From contig JAEXAH010000123.1 of NCBI GenBank assembly GCA_023458315.1, positions 1 through 60,863 on the forward strand: a stretch of DNA of 60,863 bases, read 5' to 3'. The DNA is from Pseudomonadota bacterium. GTDB taxonomy: Bacteria; Pseudomonadota; Alphaproteobacteria; Rhodospirillales; Magnetospirillaceae. Position numbers and translations under genes: made by a program. Shown here in pieces: positions 8,955 through 16,424 of the stretch (the first letter of the stretch is position 1; the number at the start of each line of letters is the position of its first letter). Below the pieces are notes generated by a model, which was given only the letters and a program-made list of their open reading frames with translations, had not been told where the DNA came from and did not search any database.

Positions 8955-9218
8955 CTGTCCGGTTTAGGTTTTCGCGGAGAGTGCCTGAGCGGGAATGCTG
9001 TGCCACGAGACACGGATTGCACGGATGCCCGCTGGCGCGGGCCACGGACGAACACGGATGGGCACCGTCCCGCCGACATGTCGTGCCCTGCATTCATTGG
9101 GGAAGTCGTCATCCCGGACAAGCGGAGCGCAGATCCGGGATCCATGGTGCCGCTTACGACCATGGATGCCGGGTCAAGCCCGGCATGACGCAATTCTGAT
9201 GATCTGTGCCCATCCGTA
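8955..9218. repeat. Composite intergenic dispersed repeat, copy 1
   Basis: This fills most of the 8896-9273 gene-free stretch. Part A (8955-9115) and part B (9167-9218) recur in inverted order and orientation at 54861-55067 with only scattered differences. Copy 1 holds an extra ~50 bp between A and B, which is itself the 'cccggacaagcggagc...' type of palindromic filler. It contains the cacggatgggcac motif also seen in the hypB-hypF gap. Short frames through it are not real genes. Confidence 0.85.
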
Positions 9219-9273
9219 CGGAAAAAGGCGCGGATAGGTCAAAATGGACTTTTCCGCAACCTGCCAAAGCCGG

Positions 9274-9660
9274 TCAGATCAGATCGGCCAGGGTCTTGCG
9301 GTCGAGCACGCCGAGAAAGGCGCCCAGGGCCTCGTCCACCACGCCCGCCAGCTTGCAATCGACCATGGGGCAGGTGTCGCCCACTTCCTTGCACGGCAGC
9401 AGCGCCAGATTTTCCTCTTCGCGCATCAGCCGTCCCAGATTGATGGTCTCCGGTTCCACCGCCAGCCGCAGGCCGCCGTTCTTGCCACGGATAGTGGACA
9501 GATAGCCCAGGTCGGACAGGCGGCGGACGATCTTTTTCAGGTGTTCCGACGAGATGCCGTAGAACTCGGCCACCTCGCGCACGGTGCACACGCGCTCGCG
9601 CCGCCCGGCCAGATACAGCATCAGGCGCAGGGAATAATCGGTGAACTGGGTGATCTTCAT
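9274..9660 (-). CDS. nsrR: Rrf2 family regulator, NsrR-like [Fe-S] transcription factor
   Basis: This protein of 128 residues has a winged-helix N-terminus starting MKITQFTDYSLRLMLYLA, typical of the NsrR branch of Rrf2. The three cluster-binding cysteines are C90, C97 and C102 ('LLPCKEVGDTCPMVDCKL'). NsrR proteins hold an Fe-S cluster that reacts with nitric oxide and thereby derepress NO-detoxification genes. The start at 9660 matches the family N-terminus; upstream codons belong to the overlapping Hpt gene region. No NO-reductase or flavohaemoglobin gene is nearby, so its targets must lie elsewhere. The symbol is a family-level assignment. Confidence 0.8.
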   Translation of the reverse strand: MKITQFTDYSLRLMLYLAGRRERVCTVREVAEFYGISSEHLKKIVRRLSDLGYLSTIRGKNGGLRLAVEPETINLGRLMREEENLALLPCKEVGDTCPMVDCKLAGVVDEALGAFLGVLDRKTLADLI

Positions 9661-9673
9661 ATCGGCCTGATTT

Positions 9674-10000
9674 TCATGTCGGCTTGGGCCCAACGATCCG
9701 CTCATATAGCGCAAGTTGGTTTGATCGCTCAATAACCTGCGCGCTCAACTCCGCCATGCGGCTGGAATCGCCCGCCAGGGCCAGTTTCTCGACCACGGTC
9801 AGCAGGTCGTAAAGACGGTTCTCGCCGAACAGCCCGGCCTTGCCGCGCATGGCGTGGGCGTGCTCGGCCAATTCCTCCAGCGACGCGCCGACCAGGGCGG
9901 CCAACCGGACGGCATCCTTGGCCATCTCGGCAACGAACTGGGGCAGCAGGTGTTCCAGTCCCTCGGGAATTTCCGGAGGGGGCGGCAAGTCGTGCGACAT
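9674..10000 (-). CDS. Single-domain histidine phosphotransfer (Hpt) protein
   Basis: This small helical protein of 108 residues carries an Hpt motif, 'HAMRGKAGLFG', with H49 as the likely phosphorylated histidine (compare the family HxxKGxAxxxG). Such proteins shuttle phosphate between hybrid kinases and response regulators. ATG at 10000 was chosen because the longer reading adds an unrelated basic stretch. It ends 13 bases before the Rrf2 regulator and is probably co-transcribed with it. Partners cannot be named from the sequence; hybrid kinases occur elsewhere in the window. Confidence 0.72.
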   Translation of the reverse strand: MSHDLPPPPEIPEGLEHLLPQFVAEMAKDAVRLAALVGASLEELAEHAHAMRGKAGLFGENRLYDLLTVVEKLALAGDSSRMAELSAQVIERSNQLALYERIVGPKPT

Positions 10001-10095
10001 GGGGGGCCTCACACGTCGGGGTGGCAATTATTTCGCCGGACGGGGCGGGCGATGTCAAACCGCTTCGCCCCGTCCGGTCCGCATGGCTGTGCTGT

Positions 10096-11775
10096 TCAGG
10101 CCGCCTTCACCCGCGTCAGGAAGTCGTTGACGATGCGCCGCAAATCGTCGGTGCGGGTGGAAAGCTGGTCGGCGGCCTGGGCCACCACCCCCGCCGCCGA
10201 TTCGGTGGCGACCGCCGCCTCCTCGACGTCGCCGATGGTGTCCGTCACCGATTGGACGCCGTTGGCGGCCTGATTGACGCTGCTGGCGATCTCGGCGGTG
10301 GCGGCGCCCTGTTCCTCGACGGCGCTGGCGATGGTGGTGGAAATGCGGCTGATCTCGCCGATGGTGCCGGTGATGCCGCCGATCACCGTCACCGCCTCGC
10401 GGGTGGAATCCTGCACCGCCGTCACCTGACGGGCGATGTCCTCGGTGGCCTTGGCGGTCTGGTTGGCCAGGCTTTTCACTTCGTTGGCGACCACGGCGAA
10501 GCCCTTGCCGGCATCGCCCGCCCGCGCCGCCTCGATGGTGGCGTTCAGGGCCAAAAGGTTGGTCTGGCTGGCGATGTCGTTGATCAGGCCCACCACCTCG
10601 CCGATGCGCTGGGCGGCCTCGGCCAGACCGCGCACCTTGTCGTTGGCGCGTTCGCCTTCGTCGGCGGCGGCGCGGGCCACGCCCGAGGCGTCGCTGGTGC
10701 GGCGGGCGATCTCGGCGATGGAGGCCGACAATTCCTCGGTGGCCGAGGCCACGGTCTGCACGTTGGCCGAGGTCTGTTCGGCCGACACCGCCACCGATGC
10801 CGCCTGTTCCTGGGCACGCGACGCCGTCGCGGTCAGGCCGCGCGCGGTGGTGGTCAGCGACACGGCAGCCCCGGACAACGCCTCGACCACCTGCGACACC
10901 TGACCGTCGAAATCGCGGGTCATGGCCTCGATGGCGGCGGTGCGGCGCTCGCGCGCCTTTTGCTGTTCGGCCTCGTGCGCGGCCAGTTGGTCGGCCTGGA
11001 CCATGCTGTCGCGGAACACCTCGACCGCGCGGGCCATGGCGCCGATCTCGTCACCGCGATCGGTGTCGGGAATGGCCACCGTCAGGTCGTGGCCGCGCAA
11101 CCGGTCCATCACCATGGTCATGCCGCGCACCGGGCGGGCGATCATGCGGCTGGCGATCAGCCACGACACCAGCACGCCCAGGGCGACACCGCCCACCAGC
11201 ACCCCCAGGCTGAGCGTGCGCGCCCAACCATAGGTGCTGGACAGGGAATCGGTCTGGACCTGGATGTCGTCGGCGTTCAGCTTGGCGAAACGCTCGACCT
11301 GGGCGTTCAGGGCCTGACGGCTTTTGCGGTTGGCGTCGTTGTCGCCGAACATGCGGGCCGCCTCAGGCCCCTCGGCACGACCGATGCGCACGGTTTCACG
11401 GCGGAAATCGATGAACTGGCGGGCGGCGGCGGTCAGCTTGGCGAAATCCTCGCGCTGTTCCGGCAGGATCAGCGGGTCCCACGACCGCAGCCGTTCCTCC
11501 ATGCGATCCAGGTTGACCAGCAGCGGCTTGCCGAATTTCTCGACGTCCTCGACGGTGCGGCCCATGTAGATGCCGCGCGAATCCATGACCACCGCCAGCA
11601 CCAGGGCGTTGACCTGTTCGCCCAGCAAGGCCCGCGCGGCGGAATCGCGCATGGTTTCCGCCCGGTCCATGAAGGTGCCCAGCACCGTCAGGCCGATGAT
11701 GCCCACCGCCCCGGCCACCGTCGCCATCAAGGCGACCACGGCATAGATTTTCCCCGAAATACCGATATTGCGCAT
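10096..11775 (-). CDS. Methyl-accepting chemotaxis protein
   Basis: This is an inner-membrane chemoreceptor of 559 residues. A first transmembrane helix (about residues 10-33) leads to a four-helix-bundle type periplasmic domain to about residue 185. A second membrane helix ('LSLGVLVGGVALGVLVSWLI') and a HAMP domain follow, then a long coiled coil with the kinase-contact tip 'NDIASQTNLLALNATIEAAR'. The protein ends without a CheR/CheB tether pentapeptide. ATG at 11775 was chosen because 'MRNIGISGKIY' precedes the first membrane helix directly. The ligand is unknown. Confidence 0.93.
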   Translation of the reverse strand: MRNIGISGKIYAVVALMATVAGAVGIIGLTVLGTFMDRAETMRDSAARALLGEQVNALVLAVVMDSRGIYMGRTVEDVEKFGKPLLVNLDRMEERLRSWDPLILPEQREDFAKLTAAARQFIDFRRETVRIGRAEGPEAARMFGDNDANRKSRQALNAQVERFAKLNADDIQVQTDSLSSTYGWARTLSLGVLVGGVALGVLVSWLIASRMIARPVRGMTMVMDRLRGHDLTVAIPDTDRGDEIGAMARAVEVFRDSMVQADQLAAHEAEQQKARERRTAAIEAMTRDFDGQVSQVVEALSGAAVSLTTTARGLTATASRAQEQAASVAVSAEQTSANVQTVASATEELSASIAEIARRTSDASGVARAAADEGERANDKVRGLAEAAQRIGEVVGLINDIASQTNLLALNATIEAARAGDAGKGFAVVANEVKSLANQTAKATEDIARQVTAVQDSTREAVTVIGGITGTIGEISRISTTIASAVEEQGAATAEIASSVNQAANGVQSVTDTIGDVEEAAVATESAAGVVAQAADQLSTRTDDLRRIVNDFLTRVKAA

Positions 11776-11884
11776 GATGACCTCCGAACCCGGCGCCCCA
11801 GCACAATATATTCCTAAAGCATTACCCTGACGATTGGACGGAAGTCGCAACCAATACAGGAGCGGCCCGGACAGAAATACGTGT

Positions 11885-13645
11885 TTATACGGATTCCCGC
11901 ACGAATTGCCGGAAGCGGTCGGCGATCAGCGGCGGGCTGAAGCGGTAGCCCTGGACCAGATCGCAGCCGCGCTTGGCCAGGAATTCCATCTGCTGTTCGG
12001 TTTCCACGCCTTCGCCGACGATCTGCATGCCCATGGAATGGCCCAGGGCGATGATGGCTTCGATCAGGCGGGCATCGTCGCCGCCGTCCAGGGCGCCCGC
12101 CACGAACGAGCGATCGACCTTGAGGATGTCCACCGGGAAATGCTTGAGATAGGACAGCGAGGCATAGCCGGTGCCGAAATCGTCCACGGCGATGCGGGCG
12201 CCGATGTCGCGGATGCGGTTGATCTTGCGCAGCACTTCCTCGCCCGAGGCCAGCAACAGGCTTTCGGTGATTTCCACCGTCACCAGTTCCGGGTCCAGGC
12301 CGGTAATGGACAAGGCGCGTTCCAGCGCCGCCGCGATGTCGCCCTGCTGCACCTGGCGCGGCGAGACGTTGATGGCCACCTTCAGCCGCCGTTCGCCCAG
12401 GTCGCGCCACGACGCCGCCTCGCGGCAGGCGGCGGTCAGCAGCCAGTCGCCGATGGGCAGGATCAGGCCCATTTCCTCGGCCAGCGGCACGAATTGTTCC
12501 GGACTGATGGCGCCCAGATAACGGTTGTGCCAGCGCAGCAGCGCCTCGGCCCCCGCCACCTTGCCCGAGGCCACCTCGATCACCGGCTGGTAGACCAGGG
12601 TGAATTCGTCGTGTTCCAGCGAATCCGACAATTCGCTGGCCAGCCGCGAGCGGGCCTGGGCGCGGGCGTCCATGCTGGGGGTGAAGAAGCGACAGGTGTT
12701 GCGCCCCGCTTCCTTGGCCTTGCGCAACGCCGAGGTGGAATTGCGCATCAGCGCCTCGACATCCTCGCCGTCGCCCGGCCACAGGCTGATGCCGATGGAA
12801 CACGAGATCAGGATCTGGTGGGCCTCGACCAGGAACGGCTCGGCCAGGCATTCCAGCAGCGAACGCCCCACCCGCTCGACCTCGTCCACGCTGTCGATGG
12901 CGGTCAGGACGGCGGTGAACTCGTCGCCGCCGAAGCGGGCCAGGGTGTCGCCCTGGCGCAGCGCCGACTGAAAACGCCGCGCCGCCTCTTCCAGCACCTT
13001 GTCGCCGATGGTGTGGCCCAGGGTGTCGTTGATGTTCTTGAAGCCGTCCAGGCCGATGAACAGCAGCGCCGCGCGGTGATTGCTGCGCCCGGCCTGCACC
13101 AGCGCCTGCAACAGGCGGTCCAGGAACAGCGAGCGGTTGGGCAGCAGGGTCAGCGGGTCGAAATTGGTCTGCCGCCACAATTCCTCGGCCGCCGCGCGCA
13201 TTTCCGACACGTCGCGGAAGATGCCCACATGGCGGCGGATATGGCCGTGATCGTCGCGTTCGGTGGCGATGGACAGCCAGGTCCGGTACACCTCGCCGGA
13301 TTTGCGGCGGTTGTACAATTCGCCTTCCCAGCGGCCGTGGCGGGCGACATCGGCCCACAATTGCTCGAAGAAACTGGCGTCGTGCAGACCCGACCGCAGG
13401 CAGCGCGGCGTCTGGCCGATCACTTCCTCGGGCTCGAAGCCGGTGATGACGGTGAAGGCGGGGTTGACGGCCAGGATGCGGTTGTCGGCATCGCTGACCA
13501 TGATGCCCTCGGCCGCCATGTCGAAAACGGTGCGGAACAGGCGCAGTTCGGCGTTTTCACGCTCCAGCCCGGCGATCCGCCCCAACTCGCCCTGGTCATG
13601 TTGCCCCAAGCCCGCCTCGTCCGATAGTCGTAACGTCCCGGACAC
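11885..13645 (-). CDS. PAS-GGDEF-EAL cyclic-di-GMP turnover protein
   Basis: This cytoplasmic protein of 586 residues has a short coiled coil (18-36), one PAS domain (about 37-150), a GGDEF diguanylate cyclase domain (about 160-325) and an EAL phosphodiesterase domain (335-580). The GGDEF signature is intact at 239-243. An RxxD inhibitory site (R230, D233) sits five residues before it, so product feedback is possible. The EAL motif is intact at 367-369 in 'GAEALLRW', and the 'DDFGTGYASLSYL' loop is also present. It could therefore both make and degrade c-di-GMP. The start is GTG. It lies 110 bases upstream of the chemoreceptor on the same strand. Confidence 0.93.
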   Translation of the reverse strand: MSGTLRLSDEAGLGQHDQGELGRIAGLERENAELRLFRTVFDMAAEGIMVSDADNRILAVNPAFTVITGFEPEEVIGQTPRCLRSGLHDASFFEQLWADVARHGRWEGELYNRRKSGEVYRTWLSIATERDDHGHIRRHVGIFRDVSEMRAAAEELWRQTNFDPLTLLPNRSLFLDRLLQALVQAGRSNHRAALLFIGLDGFKNINDTLGHTIGDKVLEEAARRFQSALRQGDTLARFGGDEFTAVLTAIDSVDEVERVGRSLLECLAEPFLVEAHQILISCSIGISLWPGDGEDVEALMRNSTSALRKAKEAGRNTCRFFTPSMDARAQARSRLASELSDSLEHDEFTLVYQPVIEVASGKVAGAEALLRWHNRYLGAISPEQFVPLAEEMGLILPIGDWLLTAACREAASWRDLGERRLKVAINVSPRQVQQGDIAAALERALSITGLDPELVTVEITESLLLASGEEVLRKINRIRDIGARIAVDDFGTGYASLSYLKHFPVDILKVDRSFVAGALDGGDDARLIEAIIALGHSMGMQIVGEGVETEQQMEFLAKRGCDLVQGYRFSPPLIADRFRQFVRESV

Positions 13646-13852
13646 AGGATAGCGGCGCCAAGCGCCGATGCAAGGGAAGATCGCGCCATGGCGCGGCGCC
13701 GTCCGTCTACGCCGTTCGAACTACGCCCAATTACAATGCAGTGACAAGGCATGCTTAAAATGCATGCAAACACCCCTTGCCGTTCCCGGCATCGCGCCGC
13801 ATGATGGCGACGAACGAGCAGATAACCTTCTTCCCGCCTTTCAGAACGAACG

Positions 13853-13881
13853 ACGCGCGGTCCGCCCCCCGGACCGCGCGT
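13853..13881. terminator. Intrinsic terminator-like hairpin after the AspT-type transporter gene
   Basis: A perfect 12-bp stem (13853-13864 with 13870-13881) and a 5-nt C loop lie about 20 bases beyond the minus-strand transporter stop. The clearest T-run follows on the plus side (TTTTCGTTGG), and on the minus side the tail is CGTTCGTTCT. It is best read as the transporter gene's terminator. The remainder of 13646-13852 shows no coding or RNA feature that I can support. Confidence 0.6.
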
Positions 13882-13899
13882 TTTCGTTGGTCGGCCGGG

Positions 13900-15549
13900 T
13901 CAGGCGCTCCACAACAGCAGCGCCACCACCTGCGGCGCGATGACCCGCAGCACCATCACCAGCGGATAGACGGCGGCATAGGCCAGGATCGGCGCTTCCG
14001 ACGACGACAGCCCCTGGGCGAAGGCCAAGGCGGGCGGATCGGTCATCGAGCCCGACAGAACACCGCACAGCGACAGGTAATTGGGCCGGGCCAGCACATA
14101 GCCGACCACCCCCACCACCAGCAGCGGCACCAGCGTCACCACCGCGCCGAACGCCATCCATTTCAGGCCGTCGCCATGCACCAGGGTATCGACGAAGCCG
14201 TGGCCCGACTTGACGCCGACGGCGGCCAGGAACAGGGCGATGCCCAGGTCGCGCATCATGTGGTTGGCGGGCGGCGGCATGAACCACACCAGCTTGCCCA
14301 CATGGCCCAGCCGCGACAGCAGGATGGCGACCACCAGCGGGCCGCCGGCCAGACCCAGTTGCACCGGGGCGGGCAGCCCCGGCACCGCCAGCGGCAGCGA
14401 CCCCAGCACCATGCCCAGGGCGATGCCGATGAAGATCGGGATCATCTGGGTTTCCTGCAACGCCTTGGACCGGTTGCCCACCAGTTCCGCCACCTGGGCA
14501 AAGCTTTGCGGGTCGCCGACCACGGTCAGCATGTCGCCGAATTGCAGCTTGAGATGGGCGCCCGGCACCAGTTCATGGCCGCCACGGCTGACGCGGCTGA
14601 TCACCACGTTGTGGTTGGCGCGGAAATTCAGCTCGCCCAGGCTTTTGCCCAGCACGGCGGAATGGGTGACGACCATGCGCTCCCACGCCACGTCCTTGCT
14701 TTCCATGGCCTTGAGGTCCACGTCGGCGATGGGGCCGATCAACCGCTTCAGCCGCTCCAGCTTGTTGCGCGGGCCGATGGCCAGCACCACGTCGTTCTCG
14801 GCCAGCACGTCCTCGGCGCTGACCACGTGCTGGGTGCCGTCATGCAGGACGCGCGACAGCACCACGCCCATTTCCTTCAGTTCCTCGAGCTCGCGCAGGG
14901 CACAGCCCACCACCGCCGGGTTCTTGACCACCACGTTGACCGTCTCGACGGCGGTGTATCCGGCGGCGCGGGCCGTCTCGAAATCCTGGGCGGCCTGCCT
15001 GGCGTTCAGGCGGAACACCACCCGCACCAGCAGCATGCTCAGCAGGATGCCGACGATGCCGAACGGATAGGTCACGGCATAGGCCTGGCCCAGCACCGTT
15101 CCGGCATTGGCGATCCCCAACTGGCCCAGCACCTGCTGACCGGCGGCCAGGGACGGCGTGTTGGTGACGGCGCCCGACAGGATGCCCAGCGCCGCGGGCA
15201 AGTCGATGCCGCCCAGCAGGTGCACCGCCACCGCCGTCAGGGTGCCCAGCCCCACGATGGCCACCGCCATGCCGTTCAGCGCCAGCCCGTCCTTCTTGAA
15301 CGCCTCGAAAAAGCCGGGACCGACCGAGACGCCGATGGCGTAGACGAACAGCACCAGCCCGAATTCCCGGGCGAAGCTGAGCATGGACGCCTCCATGCCG
15401 ATGCCGAAATGGCCAAAGGCCAGACCGGCGAACAACGCGCCGCCCACTCCCAGCTTGACCCCGGCGATCTTGATCTGCCCCAGGCCAAGCCCCAGCGCCG
15501 CCACTGCCGACAGAACCAGCAGCGCCTGCGCCACACCGTGCAAATGCAT
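13900..15549 (-). CDS. AspT/YidE/YbjL-type transporter with paired TrkA-C domains
   Basis: This integral membrane protein of 549 residues has the duplicated AspT/YidE/YbjL membrane domain, about five helices on each side. The central cytoplasmic region (about residues 200-370) holds two RCK_C/TrkA_C-like domains ('LRELEELKEMGVVLSRVLHD' and 'LGELNFRANHNVVISRVSR'). AspT of Tetragenococcus exchanges aspartate for alanine, but most members of this family have no known substrate. The ATG start gives MHLHGVAQALLVL. It is a single gene, divergent from nothing and followed by a hairpin terminator. Confidence 0.87.
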   Translation of the reverse strand: MHLHGVAQALLVLSAVAALGLGLGQIKIAGVKLGVGGALFAGLAFGHFGIGMEASMLSFAREFGLVLFVYAIGVSVGPGFFEAFKKDGLALNGMAVAIVGLGTLTAVAVHLLGGIDLPAALGILSGAVTNTPSLAAGQQVLGQLGIANAGTVLGQAYAVTYPFGIVGILLSMLLVRVVFRLNARQAAQDFETARAAGYTAVETVNVVVKNPAVVGCALRELEELKEMGVVLSRVLHDGTQHVVSAEDVLAENDVVLAIGPRNKLERLKRLIGPIADVDLKAMESKDVAWERMVVTHSAVLGKSLGELNFRANHNVVISRVSRGGHELVPGAHLKLQFGDMLTVVGDPQSFAQVAELVGNRSKALQETQMIPIFIGIALGMVLGSLPLAVPGLPAPVQLGLAGGPLVVAILLSRLGHVGKLVWFMPPPANHMMRDLGIALFLAAVGVKSGHGFVDTLVHGDGLKWMAFGAVVTLVPLLVVGVVGYVLARPNYLSLCGVLSGSMTDPPALAFAQGLSSSEAPILAYAAVYPLVMVLRVIAPQVVALLLWSA

Positions 15550-15626
15550 GCGTATTTCCCCCTAGTGCATCGCACCATGGTTGAATCGGCAAACGGTCTT
15601 CGGCAAGAGAAAAGCGCGTGACGCGA

Positions 15627-16274
15627 TCAGCGCGCCGCCGGGAAATGCGCCGAACCGCCCTTGCAGCGCGGGCGGACGTCGCGGCCGCAGGCGCGGAAAT
15701 TCAGGTCGCGGTCCAGGCACAGCCGCAATTCGGTGGCCTGCGACCCGCGACAGATCAGCGCCATCCCCTTGCGGTCCAGGCCGGGATTGGCGGCGATGAA
15801 CAGCTTTTCCACCTGCTCGACCGTCATGGTCTGCGGCTGGTCGGGGTTCTGGAACGGCTTGGGCAGACGCAGCCGGTCGAACGCCTGACGGGTGCGGGCG
15901 AAGAATTCCGCCGGGGCGGCGCCATCGCAGGTGCCATGCTTGGACCATTGGTGCTGCACCAGCTTGCGGCTGGGCATGACCGGCAGCATGTCCTCGACCA
16001 CCTGATTGGGCAACGGCTGCGGCGCGGCGCATTGCGCCGGATAGCCGCCCTTGGCGTGTTGCGGCCACAGGCCGTGCACCACGAAGCCATAGCGGCGGGG
16101 GCCGCCGCATTGCTCGCCGTCGCTTTTGCCCGCCTTGCCCGCGCACCAGGTGGGCGACCACGACAGCGCCAGGACGTAATAGTCGAACTGGCCGGGCGTG
16201 CCGCCTTTCTCGCGCGCCAGGACCGGCGACGCGGCAAGGGCCAGAACGGAAAGCAGAACGGCAAGAACACGCAT
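15627..16274 (-). CDS. Secreted ribonuclease T2 family protein
   Basis: This protein of 215 residues has a signal peptide (residues 1-20, 'VLALAASPVLA'), so it acts in the periplasm or outside the cell. Both active-site blocks of RNase T2 are intact: CAS I 'FVVHGLWPQ' with H67, and CAS II 'HQWSKHGTC' with H108, K112 and H113. Cysteines are placed for disulphides. RNase T2 enzymes cleave RNA by transphosphorylation through 2',3'-cyclic intermediates, and nutrient scavenging is the usual bacterial role. ATG 16274 gives a standard signal peptide; a longer start at 16295 is possible. It is divergent from the adjacent GGDEF-EAL gene. Confidence 0.9.
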   Translation of the reverse strand: MRVLAVLLSVLALAASPVLAREKGGTPGQFDYYVLALSWSPTWCAGKAGKSDGEQCGGPRRYGFVVHGLWPQHAKGGYPAQCAAPQPLPNQVVEDMLPVMPSRKLVQHQWSKHGTCDGAAPAEFFARTRQAFDRLRLPKPFQNPDQPQTMTVEQVEKLFIAANPGLDRKGMALICRGSQATELRLCLDRDLNFRACGRDVRPRCKGGSAHFPAAR

Positions 16275-16424
16275 GGCGGCAATCCCGGGATGCATCAGGG
16301 CGGCGCCATGGTGGCACAAGCGTTCGGCCAGAACCAGATGACGAAACCGGGAAAAAACGTCCACCACAGCCGAAACGCGTGGCCGCGCTTGCATTGCCGC
16401 CGCCCGGTCCGTAGCGTGGACGCC

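Noticed and set aside
5962..9093. A 1043-codon open frame antisense to the PAS kinase
   Set aside because: Same GC-bias artefact: His/Gln/Gly-rich, no recognisable domain, and opposite a clear kinase gene.
9729..9741. TTGATCGCTCAA resembling an FNR/Crp half-site pair
   Set aside because: The spacing and second half do not match TTGAT-N4-ATCAA, and it lies inside the Hpt coding region.
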